Below, one piece after another: positions 1 to 9,565 of a DNA stretch of 64,000 nucleotides; the first letter of the stretch is position 1; each line of letters opens with the position of its first letter. A program made the position numbers and the translations under genes. The notes beneath the pieces were generated by a model that saw nothing but the letters and a program-made list of their open reading frames with translations, was not told the origin of the DNA and made no database searches. The DNA comes from an uncultured Alphaproteobacteria bacterium (GTDB taxonomy: Bacteria; Pseudomonadota; Alphaproteobacteria; Rhodobacterales; Rhodobacteraceae), in the NCBI GenBank assembly GCA_913051655.1, contig CAJXHI010000004.1, positions 43,629 through 107,628 of the forward strand, written 5' to 3'.

Positions 1-283
1 AAATCTAGAGCTTGCGGAGGCAAGTGGCAAAAAATCCGAAGATGAAAGGCCCAAGAAAAAGCGTGCGTCTAGAAAACCGAAGGCATCCAAGACCGAGGAG
101 CTGAAAGGCCTTGCCGGAGATGTAAATGCGGACGAAGGAAAACTGGAAGCGGTAAAGCCAGAGGCTTCTGCAAATGCAGAATCTGCACTTGAGGCTGGCG
201 AAGCGGCAGAGGTTTCCCAAACGCTTGAAAATCAAGAAACTGAGAAAAAGCCGCGTCGTCGGGGATGGTGGTCGCGCGGTTGA
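1..283 (+). CDS. rne: Ribonuclease E/G, C-terminal tail (partial)
   Basis: This is an open frame entering from the left edge (first full codon at base 2) and ending at TGA 281-283. The visible 93 residues are a Lys/Glu/Ala-rich, low-complexity tail ending in a basic-aromatic cluster (KPRRRGWWSRG). Tails of this kind, with a final RRGWW motif, are typical of the disordered C-terminal scaffold of alphaproteobacterial RNase E, which binds RNA and degradosome partners. The catalytic S1/RNase E domain lies outside the window, so the call rests on the tail and on the neighbours tusA and ccdA. Another protein with a charged tail is possible but less likely. Confidence 0.7.
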   Translation, partial: NLELAEASGKKSEDERPKKKRASRKPKASKTEELKGLAGDVNADEGKLEAVKPEASANAESALEAGEAAEVSQTLENQETEKKPRRRGWWSRG

Positions 284-298
284 CACGGGCAGGAGGGA

Positions 299-523
299 CT
301 ATGATTTTTCGATCAGATAAAGCGTGGTCCCGTGTTCAAGCTCTCGAATATCCTTAAGGACATGCCCATCTTCTTGACAAAACAACGGGAAATCGACCCA
401 AGCGGCGGGGTCATTTGCCAGTACTTGTAATACATCTCCCCGTGAAAGAGGCAATAAACGCTTACGCGCTTTTAATACGGGTAATGGGCACAAGAGGCCT
501 CTTGCATCGAGTTGATGTATCAT
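299..523 (-). CDS. tusA: TusA/SirA-family sulfurtransferase
   Basis: A 74-residue protein with the family signature near the N-terminus: DARGLLCPLPVLKARKRL, including the CPxP motif whose cysteine carries the persulfide. TusA-family proteins shuttle sulfur in the cytoplasm, for example toward tRNA thiolation or molybdenum cofactor. The length matches a single TusA domain. It is convergent with the rne tail (15 bp apart) and divergent from ccdA, so 524-618 probably holds both promoters. No strong ribosome binding site is visible before the ATG. The exact sulfur acceptor cannot be told from sequence. Confidence 0.85.
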   Translation of the reverse strand: MIHQLDARGLLCPLPVLKARKRLLPLSRGDVLQVLANDPAAWVDFPLFCQEDGHVLKDIRELEHGTTLYLIEKS

Positions 524-618
524 ACAAGATAAATAGTCTTAAGTCAGTATCTTGTCCATACGGATATTTGAGCAAAGAGCACCGTGACGCAGGTAATATA
601 TTTCGTTAAGGATTGAGC

Positions 619-1368
619 ATGTTTGGGATCGAAATAATTGACGCGACTTTAGTCCCCGCCCTAAGCCTTGCATTTTTGGCTGGAATCGTATCGTTTTTAA
701 GTCCGTGTGTCTTGCCAATCGTGCCACCGTATCTCGCCTATATGAGCGGAATTTCTATTAAGGATGCAATAGATAATGAAAAACCCAATTCTATGTTTTT
801 GCCAGCATTGTTTTTTGTACTCGGATTGTCCACAGTCTTTCTGATTCTGGGTTTCACAGCCTCTGCGCTTGGCACCATATTTTTAAGCTATCAGAATAAA
901 TTAAACACTATTGCGGGCCTATTGGTGATGGGTTTTGGATTACATTTCTTGGGAATAATCCGGATCAGACTTTTGGAACGGGAAGCACGATTTGAAGCCT
1001 CCTCCCAAAATGGTTCCGCATTCGCGGCATATGTGCTTGGATTGGCATTTGCATTTGGGTGGACACCCTGTATCGGACCACAGCTCGCGTCAATCCTTAC
1101 ATTGGCCGCAAGTGAGGGATCGCTTGTGCGGGGTACATCACTTTTGGCCTTCTATGCACTTGGACTTGGCGTGCCTTTCTTATTGGTGGCACTATTTTTG
1201 AGCCGCCTTTCGACCACGCTTAACTGGCTAAAGAAGAATATGCAGATTATCGAGCGCATCATGGGGCTTTTGCTTTGGACAATTGGTTTTATGATCTTGA
1301 CCGGAGGGTTTGCAAATTTTTCTTTTTGGATATTAGAGACATTTCCAAGCTTGGGCAGCTTTGGTTAG
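619..1368 (+). CDS. ccdA: Cytochrome c biogenesis protein CcdA
   Basis: An integral membrane protein of 249 residues with about six hydrophobic segments. It carries the two CcdA cysteine motifs: SPCVLPIVPPYLAYMSGIS near residue 30 and GWTPCIGPQLASI near residue 150. CcdA passes electrons from cytoplasmic thioredoxin across the membrane to periplasmic thiol-disulfide proteins used in cytochrome c maturation. I chose ATG 619 because AAGGA sits 6 bases upstream. A TTG two codons earlier is in frame but is placed badly relative to that site. The downstream gap shows no partner gene such as a thioredoxin. Confidence 0.9.
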   Translation: MFGIEIIDATLVPALSLAFLAGIVSFLSPCVLPIVPPYLAYMSGISIKDAIDNEKPNSMFLPALFFVLGLSTVFLILGFTASALGTIFLSYQNKLNTIAGLLVMGFGLHFLGIIRIRLLEREARFEASSQNGSAFAAYVLGLAFAFGWTPCIGPQLASILTLAASEGSLVRGTSLLAFYALGLGVPFLLVALFLSRLSTTLNWLKKNMQIIERIMGLLLWTIGFMILTGGFANFSFWILETFPSLGSFG

Positions 1369-1938
1369 CCTTTATAACCCAAAACTTTCAAGATGTGACT
1401 GTCGACATTGAAAAATGCAATTGGGTGAGGCGCAGCGTCTTTTACATTCCTTATTTAAGAAGATTTAATGTTTGACTCAGACGCGTACGGCTATTCATGA
1501 GTGATTTTATCCTTATCTGTTGGTGCCGATGATGTTGCGCGAAACGACACAAACAGAAATGTTGCACGACGGAGTGCTGAAAAGGTGCGGTAAGATTGTG
1601 ATTTACCCGTGGCACGTTCACCGACAAAATTGGTTTTGGGACTATTCGAATGATTTTAATCCGGTAATGTGTTAAAATGAAGAAAGAAAAATCTGTCAAA
1701 GACAGGTCTTCGTACCCCTTTTCGTTGGATCAAATGTATGTCCGTCCGCAGGTTTTGTGTTCATCGAAAGCATCTTTTTATTGTAAAATGTATTTAAAAA
1801 CCTATCACGTTTGTTCTGCGGATTGCGATAGATCCACGCCCTTCGCGCATTTCGCTTAGCGGGCAGCGCAAGGGACTTTTCTTAAATTTGAAATAGGATA
1901 CGCGGCCTCAATACAGATCACCGGTTGTTTATTATAAT
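1369..1938. other. Intergenic gap with no recognised gene
   Basis: About 570 bases between ccdA and the ribbon-helix-helix gene. Open frames of 48-82 codons exist on both strands, but none resembles a known family, has a good ribosome binding site or shows a convincing protein composition. I see no hairpin terminator, tRNA or repeat. A fragment of a decayed gene cannot be excluded. Confidence 0.5.
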
Positions 1939-2241
1939 TCAATCTTTGTCCATATAATAGCGTAGCACATAATCGCGGATTGTACTGGCAAGGCCTGAAT
2001 CAAAGTTTCGTTTAGCATCAATCTCTGCTGCTAATGTGTTGATTGGGATATTTTTACTTTTTGCAATGTCGCAGAATGCATTCCAGAAACGATCCTCTAA
2101 TGTCACACTGGTTTGATGACCTCGTAAATTTAGGGATCGTTTTTGAGGGCGCAGGCTCATCCGTCTCTCTTGTGATCGTCCAGATCGGATACACTCTTTC
2201 GGGACCTTAAGGTTGACTTTATTGTTTTTTTCTTGAGACAT
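1939..2241 (-). CDS. Ribbon-helix-helix domain protein (RHH_4 type)
   Basis: A basic protein of about 100 residues. Its C-terminal two thirds match the alphaproteobacterial ribbon-helix-helix family: the strand RSLNLRGHQTSVTLEDRFW is followed by two helices ending in IRDYVLRYYMDK. Proteins of this family are presumed small DNA-binding regulators; their targets are generally unknown. It lies 87 bp after fumC on the same strand, an arrangement seen in relatives, so it is probably cotranscribed. A TTG five codons upstream (2256) is an alternative start; neither has a strong Shine-Dalgarno sequence. Confidence 0.8.
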   Translation of the reverse strand: MSQEKNNKVNLKVPKECIRSGRSQERRMSLRPQKRSLNLRGHQTSVTLEDRFWNAFCDIAKSKNIPINTLAAEIDAKRNFDSGLASTIRDYVLRYYMDKD

Positions 2242-2328
2242 CACAATTTTACTCAATTTTCTGCTGCTTGGACTTTTTTGCCTACGCTCGTTTTGTGTTC
2301 TTATGTTTGTTTAGATTAATGAGTGTGT

Positions 2329-3723
2329 TCATGCCTTGGGACCAATCATATTTTCGGGACGCACGATCGTGTCAAAGGTGTCTTCGTCCACAAAACCCAA
2401 AAAGATGGCTTCTTCTTTAAGAGTAGTACCGTTTTTATGAGCGGTTTTTGCCACCGCTGTAGCATTGTCATAGCCGATTTGGGGCGCAAGGGCGGTCACT
2501 AACATAAGGCTTTCCCGCATCAATTTGTCAATTCGTTTTTCATCAGCCCTTAGCCCAACCACAAGATTGTCTGTAAAGGTGGAACAGGCATCCCCCAAGA
2601 GCCGCATGGATTGCAAAACGTTGTAAGCTATCATCGGTTTATATACATTCAACTCAAAATGGCCCTGACTGCCCGCAAAGCCTACGGCGGCATCATTTCC
2701 GATTACATGAGCGCACACCTGCGTCATCGATTCGCATTGAGTGGGGTTCACCTTACCAGGCATGATCGAACTGCCCGGCTCGTTTTCTGGCAGAATCAAT
2801 TCTCCTAATCCACAGCGTGGACCGGATCCCAAAAGACGGATATCATTTGCAATTTTGAAGAGACTTGCCGCCACTGTTTTTAAACTGCCTGAAATTTCAA
2901 CCATGGCATCATGGGCAGCGAGGGCTTCGAATTTATTTGGGGCTGTGACGAAGGGAAGCCCGGCAATACGGGCCATATTTGCCGCAACATTGGTATCCCA
3001 TCCTCTTTTGGTATTAAGGCCTGTCCCTACAGCAGTGCCCCCTTGAGCCAATTCATAAATCTCTTCAAGTGATTTTTTAACGCGCTTAACACCCATTTTT
3101 ACTTGATGTACGTAACCTGAAAATTCCTGCGACAGCGTTAGGGGCGTTGCATCTTGTGTATGGGTACGCCCAATTTTTATAATCCCTGCAAAATCTATGA
3201 CCTTTTCATTTAACGCACTTTCTAATTTTTGCAGCCCTGGCAAAAGAACATCGTGGGCCATCATCGCAGTCGCGATATGCATCGCGGTGGGAAACGTGTC
3301 GTTTGAAGACTGGCCCATGTTACAATGATCGTTTGGGTGTACGGGGTCCTTGGACCCGATGACACCACCCATGATCTCAATGGCACGGTTCGCAATCACT
3401 TCGTTTGCGTTCATATTGGATTGCGTTCCTGATCCTGTCTGCCAGACCATTAGTGGAAAATTGTCATCAAATTTGCCTGACACCACTTCTGAGGCCGCTT
3501 GGATAATTGCATCCGCGCGTTCAGCATCTAATTTGCCCGACGCTTTGTTTGCTTCTGCACATGCCTGTTTAATTACACCAAGCGCACGCACGATGCTGAC
3601 AGGCTGCTTTTCCCAACCAATTGGGAAGTTCCGAATTGATCTTTGGGTCTGAGCACCCCAGTATTTATCGGCAGGAACCTCTAGGGGTCCAAAGGTGTCG
3701 GTTTCTATGCGGGTTTGTTTCAT
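2329..3723 (-). CDS. fumC: Class II fumarate hydratase
   Basis: A 464-residue cytosolic enzyme of the TCA cycle that interconverts fumarate and malate. The aspartase/fumarase signature [10 protein letters not shown] is present near residue 320, and the start [17 protein letters not shown] with [10 protein letters not shown] is typical of FumC. Length fits the family (about 463). ATG 3723 is preferred because GGAG lies 6-7 bases upstream. The in-frame TTG/ATG at 3738/3735 lack such a site. sspB lies upstream on the same strand and a ribbon-helix-helix gene follows. Confidence 0.95.
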   Translation of the reverse strand: MKQTRIETDTFGPLEVPADKYWGAQTQRSIRNFPIGWEKQPVSIVRALGVIKQACAEANKASGKLDAERADAIIQAASEVVSGKFDDNFPLMVWQTGSGTQSNMNANEVIANRAIEIMGGVIGSKDPVHPNDHCNMGQSSNDTFPTAMHIATAMMAHDVLLPGLQKLESALNEKVIDFAGIIKIGRTHTQDATPLTLSQEFSGYVHQVKMGVKRVKKSLEEIYELAQGGTAVGTGLNTKRGWDTNVAANMARIAGLPFVTAPNKFEALAAHDAMVEISGSLKTVAASLFKIANDIRLLGSGPRCGLGELILPENEPGSSIMPGKVNPTQCESMTQVCAHVIGNDAAVGFAGSQGHFELNVYKPMIAYNVLQSMRLLGDACSTFTDNLVVGLRADEKRIDKLMRESLMLVTALAPQIGYDNATAVAKTAHKNGTTLKEEAIFLGFVDEDTFDTIVRPENMIGPKA

Positions 3724-3882
3724 ATTGAACTCCATCAAATACGGGTAATGATTAAGATTTAATCTGGTTTGATGTTATCAAACAGTAGCTTTAGGTTTGG
3801 GCGTTTGTATAGGGCAGGGAGCGTGAAACTTGCAATATGATTATAAGTAACAGGTTGGTTTATATAGCGTCAGTCCATTTCT

Positions 3883-4401
3883 TTAGGATTTACGAAATGC
3901 ATCTAGGTCCACGACATCGGCCTTTATATCTTTTATTACCTCTGACTTCGCTGTGCTGCCTTTTCCGTACTGTTCGTTATTTTTAGCCACTTTACCTTCT
4001 GTGGTACGGTCTAAGGTCAGTTGTGCTTCATCGCAGCCGTACGCTCCATCTGTGTGTTCAAATTTTACGCCGAATTCCACAGAAGGGTCAACAAATGTGA
4101 TAATCGAAGCATAAGGAACATAAAGAGGTTCTGGATTGTTGCCAAAATTTAATGTGACGGCAAATCCCGCATCGCAAACTTTTAAATTATCAAACCAGTG
4201 TTGCATTACAATGGTTATCTCCTTGGGATAGCGATCAAGCAGCCAGGGTGCCATTTCTAAGCCTTGATGTGTCGTATCAAGTGTGATGAAAAAGTGATGC
4301 TCTCCAGGGAGCCCATTTTCAGACACCTCTTGCAAAACCTGTTGTACGAAAAAGCGCATCGCTTTGTTCATAATACTGCCGTAATCGAGAGTGCCAGTCA
4401 T
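3883..4401 (-). CDS. sspB: SspB-family ClpXP specificity adaptor
   Basis: 172 residues of the alphaproteobacterial SspB type: YGSIMNKAMRFFVQQVLQEV at the N-terminus, the hallmark GEHHFFITLDTTHQG, then WFDNLKVCDAGFAVTLNFG. The C-terminal part is charged and variable, as expected for the linker and ClpX-docking end. SspB tethers ssrA-tagged polypeptides to the ClpXP protease. ATG 4401 follows AAGGAAAGG; the upstream ATG at 4425 has no ribosome binding site. The tmRNA gene that makes the tag lies just upstream on the same strand, a functionally meaningful neighbourhood. Confidence 0.88.
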   Translation of the reverse strand: MTGTLDYGSIMNKAMRFFVQQVLQEVSENGLPGEHHFFITLDTTHQGLEMAPWLLDRYPKEITIVMQHWFDNLKVCDAGFAVTLNFGNNPEPLYVPYASIITFVDPSVEFGVKFEHTDGAYGCDEAQLTLDRTTEGKVAKNNEQYGKGSTAKSEVIKDIKADVVDLDAFRKS

Positions 4402-4579
4402 AGCCTTTCCTTTGTCTTCCAGCATAGCATAAATTGGCAGTTGGAAAATATATAAACTTCAAATTTTAAAGCGAAACTGATGCATATTTACCTGCAGGCT
4501 CTAAAAGAACCAGTACAAATAAAAAACCATACGCAATATTGGAAAGACAATTTAAAGTTTATAGCCTTGCGAGATAAAA

Positions 4580-4900
4580 GCATAGGTGCAGGCTTCTGTT
4601 GCCAGGCGCCTGCGAACCCCGCCTGACGCTGCTAGGCTTCAGGACTTAAAGTTTCAATAACTCCGGTTGCTTACGCAGCCATCGCTACTGGAGCACGATT
4701 GTCATTTGCAATTGTACTGTTTGAACCGATGCGGTGGTGTCTCGCCGAGACAAAGCTAACTCCTTTAGACGTTCGTCGATCCTATTTCGACCCCGTATCC
4801 GTCAAATGACCGGTTTTTGGTGGAGTCGCCGGGTACCGCCCCCGGGTCCGATCCGCTTATTACGAGCGCATTTATGTCCATAGCTCAAAGAGCAATTGAA
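4580..4900 (-). ncRNA. ssrA: Circularly permuted two-piece tmRNA
   Basis: On the minus strand the acceptor piece comes first. The T-arm (CCGGG, loop GGCGGTA, CCCGG; 4829-4845) is followed by CGACTCC, discriminator A and CCA (4818-4828). A spacer of about 23 bases follows, then the 5' piece starting GGGGTCG (4788-4794), which pairs with CGACTCC as a 7-bp acceptor stem with one G-U. A GTCTC/GAGAC hairpin lies before the tag. The tag frame at 4671-4709 encodes ANDNRAPVAMAA and a stop. This order is the alphaproteobacterial permuted form, which is processed into two RNAs. The outer ends are estimates from typical piece lengths. Confidence 0.92.
4671..4709 (-). other. tmRNA proteolysis-tag reading frame
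   Basis: Thirteen codons inside ssrA: resume codon GCA, then the tag ANDNRAPVAMAA and TAA. The C-terminal MAA and the AND start are the features read by ClpX and SspB in alphaproteobacteria. It is a tag template within tmRNA and has no start codon of its own. Confidence 0.9.
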
Positions 4901-5026
4901 GGATACGCTTTTGAGAAAGAGCATGCAATAGAATAGTCTCATCACATCGGTTAACTGGTCTAGCAATGCTTTAGTGCTAAGGTCTATGTTTTATTACGCC
5001 AGTTTTTAAGAATAACGTTTGCAATC

Positions 5027-5968
5027 TTATACTGGACCAAGTGGAACAACACCTGATGGGTTGATGGTTTGATGGCTTTGGTAATAATGATCTTTAATGT
5101 GCCGGATATTCACAGTGTCTTTAATACCAGGCATATTTAGAAGTTTGTCAACATAGGTGCTGAGGGCATTGTAGTCGGCAATCCGGCGTAAGTTACATTT
5201 GAAGTGGCCAAAATAGACTGGATCGAAACGTATCAAAGTGGTGAATAAGCGCCAGTCTGCCTCTGTGATCCGTTCTCCCGTAAGGTATGGTTGCTTTCTT
5301 ACAATAGCCTCTAACCAATCGAGTGTTTCAAACAGTGGTACAACAGCCTCCTCGTAGGCAATTTGCGTTGTTGCAAATCCCGCTTTGTAAACTCCATTAT
5401 TTAACGTAGAATAGATACGCGAATTGAGTGCATTGATTTCCTCACGTTTTGCTTCGGGATAATAATCACCTTCTTTTGCTCCGATATGATCAAAGGCAGA
5501 GTTGAACATTCGAATAATTTCAGAGCTCTCGTTAGAAACAATTGTATTTTGTTTCTTATCCCATAGCACTGGCACGGTGACGCGACCAGAATATGCTGCA
5601 TCCGCTTTTGTATAAATTTGATGTAATTTTGTCGCATGATTTAATAGGTCGGGGATAACGCCCTCTCCCGCATCAAAAGTCCAGCCCTCTTTTAGCATCA
5701 GCCAATGTACAACGGAATGACTTATTATATCCTCCAAGCCTTTAAGGGACCGAAAGATCATAGTGCGATGGGCCCACGGGCATGCGTGAGAGACGTAAAG
5801 GTGGTAGCGATCTTTTTCCGCCTGAAAGCTGCCTGCTCCACTCGGGCCTGGTGACCCATCGATGGTGATCCAGTTTCTGAATTGACTGTCTTTACGAATG
5901 AAACGTCCACTAGTCGAGGCAGTATCATACCATTGATCCACCCATTTACCATTTTGTAACAGACCCAT
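5027..5968 (-). CDS. yqjG: Glutathionyl-hydroquinone reductase (Xi-class GST)
   Basis: A 313-residue protein. The N-terminal GST fold carries the Xi-class catalytic motif SHACPWAHRTMIF (cysteine near residue 63), preceded by WYDT...SGRF. The C-terminal helical half includes LTGERITEADWRLFTTLIRFD. Such enzymes remove glutathione from glutathionyl-hydroquinones using a second GSH. The start follows AAAGG by 8 bases. It lies 25 bp after the pirin gene on the same strand, so the two are probably one operon; pirins also act on quinone-like aromatics. Confidence 0.88.
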   Translation of the reverse strand: MGLLQNGKWVDQWYDTASTSGRFIRKDSQFRNWITIDGSPGPSGAGSFQAEKDRYHLYVSHACPWAHRTMIFRSLKGLEDIISHSVVHWLMLKEGWTFDAGEGVIPDLLNHATKLHQIYTKADAAYSGRVTVPVLWDKKQNTIVSNESSEIIRMFNSAFDHIGAKEGDYYPEAKREEINALNSRIYSTLNNGVYKAGFATTQIAYEEAVVPLFETLDWLEAIVRKQPYLTGERITEADWRLFTTLIRFDPVYFGHFKCNLRRIADYNALSTYVDKLLNMPGIKDTVNIRHIKDHYYQSHQTINPSGVVPLGPV

Positions 5969-5993
5969 AGAGAAAACCTTTCATGCTGAGTGG

Positions 5994-6914
5994 TTAAGTT
6001 TGATGTCCTTGTCCGCGGATGAAGCGGTTGTTCCGTAAATCATCAAAGGCCAGCAATAATTCTTCTCGTGTATTCATCACGATGGGACCGTGCCATGCCA
6101 CTGGTTCTTGAATAGGGGTTCCCGCAACCAGTAAAAAACGAATGCCATGATCGCCCGCTTGTACGGCAATTTCATCACCGGTTCCAAATCGCACTAATGT
6201 GCGATTACCAGACATATCTCGGATATTGAGTTCTTCACCCATGACTTCTTTTTCCAAAAGGATCCCTCGCGGCACAGAGGCATCTTCAAACCTTCCTTCA
6301 CCCTCAAAAATATAAGCAAATGTGTTGCGATAGGTGTCTATTGAAAACCTTTTCTGCACTCCAGCCGGTACGAAAATATCAAGGTAAAGAGGATCTGCTG
6401 CAATCCCGTCTGCAGGTCCTGTTTTTCCCCAAAAAGATCCAGTAATGATCTTAACCCGCGTCCCATCGTTATCGATAACTTCTGGTATCTCTTTGGCTTT
6501 AACGTCTTGATAACGCGGGGCCGTCATCTTTAAGCTGCCTGGAAGATTTGCCCAGAGTTGAAATCCATGCATCTGGCCCTTGTCGTTTCCGTTGGGCATT
6601 TCCTGATGCATGATGCCCGAACCTGCGGTCATCCATTGGATATCACCGGCGCCAAGTATTCCGCTGTTCCCGAGGCTGTCGCTATGATTGACAGTACCCT
6701 TTATCACATACGTAATTGTTTCAATGCCCCGATGTGGATGCCATGGAAATCCGTTTAAATATCGTTCTGGATCATCGTTTCTAAAGTCATCAAACAACAA
6801 AAATGGATCAAGGGCAGTGGGGTCTGAAAACCCGAATGCGCGGTGAAGGTTTACACCTGCCCCTTCAAGTGTTGGTGTGGCAGCTGTTGACGAAAGAACA
6901 GGTCTTAGCGACAT
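5994..6914 (-). CDS. Pirin family protein
   Basis: A 306-residue two-cupin protein. The N-terminal pirin domain shows PFLLFDDF, FPWHPHRGIETITYV and GSGIMHQEMP, which supply the metal-binding histidines and glutamate of the first cupin. A pirin C-terminal domain follows. Pirins of this kind act as quercetin dioxygenases or redox-sensitive regulators; sequence alone does not separate these roles. AGGA lies 7-8 bases before the ATG. It is first in a likely two-gene operon with yqjG. Confidence 0.88.
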   Translation of the reverse strand: MSLRPVLSSTAATPTLEGAGVNLHRAFGFSDPTALDPFLLFDDFRNDDPERYLNGFPWHPHRGIETITYVIKGTVNHSDSLGNSGILGAGDIQWMTAGSGIMHQEMPNGNDKGQMHGFQLWANLPGSLKMTAPRYQDVKAKEIPEVIDNDGTRVKIITGSFWGKTGPADGIAADPLYLDIFVPAGVQKRFSIDTYRNTFAYIFEGEGRFEDASVPRGILLEKEVMGEELNIRDMSGNRTLVRFGTGDEIAVQAGDHGIRFLLVAGTPIQEPVAWHGPIVMNTREELLLAFDDLRNNRFIRGQGHQT

Positions 6915-7814
6915 ATGATTAAATCCTGATATATTAAGGAAAGTCGGAATTTTATGTTATTTTCAGGGCGACCTAGCTTTCAAAATTACAATAGCGCCAC
7001 TGTTCAGGGATATAGAGCGGCGGATTTGGATTAGCTATACCACGGGAAAAATTTTCTTACTATTTCAGTAATTTTGTCAAGAATTTCGAAATTTTTCCAA
7101 CGGCTCAGTGAATTTGCATTTGTTGCGGTGCTGAAGGAATTGGCTGAAACGGCAATATAGCAATGTACTATTTGGCACGTAAAAATAGGGCGCATTGTGA
7201 CCATCGATGGGAGATTCCGTTCTAATGGCATCGCTTTTGGAAAGATAAATCTACAAAAGAATGGTAATAAATAAGCTTAACTCCCCAAGACGGTGAAAAT
7301 ATTATTTGGTTAGTAGATGTTAATCAATTGAACAGGTTTAGAAGTCGTAAAAAGCCTTGGTGCTCTACTACAAAATGCAGAAAATTCTTTAAACATACAG
7401 TTACATTATCATGACGATTGAATTTGATTCGTTATTTGGCTTTATCAATCACGACTTTCTAGCTGGGCTTATGCCCAATAAGTTTACCAACCGTGTACAC
7501 AAATTTTATTGGTGAGATTTTTGATTTAATTCCAACTGGGATTAAATATTGCCAAATTAACAAATGCCGGATGATTTGTATTGATGAAATTGAAAAGCAA
7601 ACTTTAGCAAGGGATTAAAGAAAGAAAAGCATATTTGGTAACAAACTTATCACTGCAGAAATGAAGACATTTAATAATAAAGCAAAACGAAACTTGTTGA
7701 TGGATGGTATTCATAAATGAGATGGAAGGTTGGAGAGTAAGAGGGTTTACCAGAGCAATACATGCTCTAAAAAATTTCGTATAATAAGTATTATGTTAAT
7801 TCAATGAGACGAAT
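6915..7814. other. AT-rich gap with possible decayed gene
   Basis: About 900 bases, clearly richer in A+T than the flanking genes. No intact gene is recognised on either strand. On the plus strand one frame from about 7267 to 7790 is interrupted by only four stops in about 175 codons, fewer than expected for such AT-rich DNA. A second frame is open at about 7084-7245. The translations match nothing I can name. The promoter of the pirin gene should lie at the left end. Confidence 0.45.
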
Positions 7815-8561
7815 TTAGCCAAGAAATACGTATCCATACAAAACAGAGAACAAAATTGGTTGGTGAATTATATATATAAGTAAGCTATTTTCACCTATAA
7901 AAATCAATATCTTGAGAGAGTTAATTAATTTTAAATTATAAAAAAATTTCGGTCTACCTGATCGCCAAATTATACGCGAAGCTAGCATCCCAACCAAAAA
8001 AACGATTAGCCAAGGAAAAATTGGACGGTAATCGACGCTGTAGTGCGGGTGAATTGTCGTTATCAGAAAATCAAATGAACTAGGTATCGCCACAGGTGGA
8101 TTGAGATAAAGATAAAAAGCAGCAAGAAACGCTATAAGAATAAACATGCGAAATGTAGATAAAATAACGATCAAACTGGCAATAAGGCTTGATGCGAGAA
8201 TACAATGTAAAATCCCGAATTTTATCCAAAACGGACCAAAAATAATAAAAGTCACACCGCTGATCAAAGCAGACAACAACCCCAAAATAAGCATGCGCCG
8301 TTTGATATACTGCCATTTAATACGCTGTCCGTGACAAAGATCAAATCCCACGCCTGCTACAAATAAAAAGATTCCTGCGATTATCTGCTGAAAGAACACC
8401 CATCCTGGTTTGTAAATTGTATCCGCCGAAATGAGTCCAAAATAACTCAGATCAAATATGAGATGAAAAATTATCATCGCTAGGATCGCAAGACCCCGTA
8501 AAGCATCCAAATCCCAATAACGGTCATTTTGAGCTGTATTGTGTTTCAGAAAACTAGTCAT
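7815..8561 (-). CDS. DUF1624 membrane protein, heparan-alpha-glucosaminide N-acetyltransferase-like
   Basis: A 248-residue integral membrane protein with about seven hydrophobic segments. The N-terminal motif RYWDLDALRGLAILAMIIFH is the characteristic opening of the DUF1624/HGSNAT-catalytic family, where the following FH...DL segment carries the conserved histidine. Later segments include DYRPIFPWLIVFLVG and ENSLLIYIIHQPILF. The family transfers or is thought to transfer acyl groups across the membrane to sugars; the substrate in bacteria is unknown. It stands alone between two gaps, so context gives no further clue. Confidence 0.8.
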   Translation of the reverse strand: MTSFLKHNTAQNDRYWDLDALRGLAILAMIIFHLIFDLSYFGLISADTIYKPGWVFFQQIIAGIFLFVAGVGFDLCHGQRIKWQYIKRRMLILGLLSALISGVTFIIFGPFWIKFGILHCILASSLIASLIVILSTFRMFILIAFLAAFYLYLNPPVAIPSSFDFLITTIHPHYSVDYRPIFPWLIVFLVGMLASRIIWRSGRPKFFYNLKLINSLKILIFIGENSLLIYIIHQPILFSVLYGYVFLG

Positions 8562-8782
8562 GGATTATCCAGTGATTAAAAACGCTTTGAACTAACTATA
8601 TTTTTCCGACGGATCAAGATGAACATCTGTTTCTTGTTGTACACAACTGAAATATTATAAAATTTACAGACCTCAAAATTTACCATAATCAAAAGACCGT
8701 GTTGAACTTATGACACCTGGTGAAGCCTTGCCCGAGGCTTTGTCCTAGTTTATGCACAAAGGGCGACGAAAAAGGAACTTTT

Positions 8783-9565
8783 ATGAAAATTCTCATTACC
8801 AATGATGACGGTATTAACGCTCCAGGCTTAAAGTCTCTTAAAAAAATAGCGTCGCAGTTGACAGAAGACCCTAATGATCATTGGGTGGTGGCGCCTGCAA
8901 CAGAGCAATCGGGCGTGGGGCATTGCATTAGCCTGTCATCTCCTGTTCTGATCTCCAAGCTGGAGAAGCAAACGTTTAGCATAGAGGGGAGCCCCGCAGA
9001 CTGTGTCCTTGCAGGTGTACATCATGTCATAAAAGAGGGGCTCCCTGATCTAATTCTTTCAGGTGTAAACAGAGGCAACAATTCGGCTGAAAATGCGCTT
9101 TATTCTGGTACTTTGGGTGCTGCTATTGAAGGAGCGCTGCAGGGTATTCTGTCTATCGCACTTTCCCAGTATTTGGGTCCTAAAAACGTAGCGTGTGAGA
9201 ATCCTTTTGAAGCTGCCGAACGTTTTGGACCAGAGGTTATAAATAAAATTTTATCAGTCGATGTCACTCCTAAAGGGTCTTACCATTTGTTTTACAATGT
9301 TAACTTTCCACCCTGCCCAGCATCCGATGTCAAAGGCATAAGGTTCACCCATCAAGGATATCGGCAAGATCAGCAATTTTCGGTAAAGCCGGTGACTTCT
9401 CCGTCAAGCCGAGAGTTCCTTTTCGTAGCGGGAAGTAATCAGCAGCTTCAAACGAACGATGGGAGTGATGCTGCAATGAATATGGATGGGTATATTTCCA
9501 TCACACCTATGACCGCTGATTTAACAGCCCATCAGATTCTTAAGGCACTGCAGGTCGGAGAATGA
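8783..9565 (+). CDS. surE: 5'/3'-nucleotidase SurE
   Basis: 260 residues. The metal-binding motif [16 protein letters not shown] sits at the N-terminus, and SGVNRGNN and [11 protein letters not shown] are the conserved phosphatase motifs. SurE dephosphorylates nucleoside monophosphates and helps stationary-phase survival. ATG 8783 is placed by homology and by AAAGGA 7 bases before it; the frame extends upstream without support. The stop overlaps the start of pcm by four bases (ATGA), marking a translationally coupled surE-pcm-nlpD operon. Confidence 0.95.
   Translation: MKILITNDDGINAPGLKSLKKIASQLTEDPNDHWVVAPATEQSGVGHCISLSSPVLISKLEKQTFSIEGSPADCVLAGVHHVIKEGLPDLILSGVNRGNNSAENALYSGTLGAAIEGALQGILSIALSQYLGPKNVACENPFEAAERFGPEVINKILSVDVTPKGSYHLFYNVNFPPCPASDVKGIRFTHQGYRQDQQFSVKPVTSPSSREFLFVAGSNQQLQTNDGSDAAMNMDGYISITPMTADLTAHQILKALQVGE

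Noticed and set aside
1451..1859. Open frames of 60-82 codons in the ccdA-RHH gap
   Set aside because: No family resemblance, no ribosome binding site, odd composition. Left as an unassigned gap.
7031..7231. Minus-strand 66-codon frame faintly resembling a LysR helix-turn-helix
   Set aside because: The match depends on a few common residues. Pirin genes often neighbour LysR regulators, but here strand and order do not fit.
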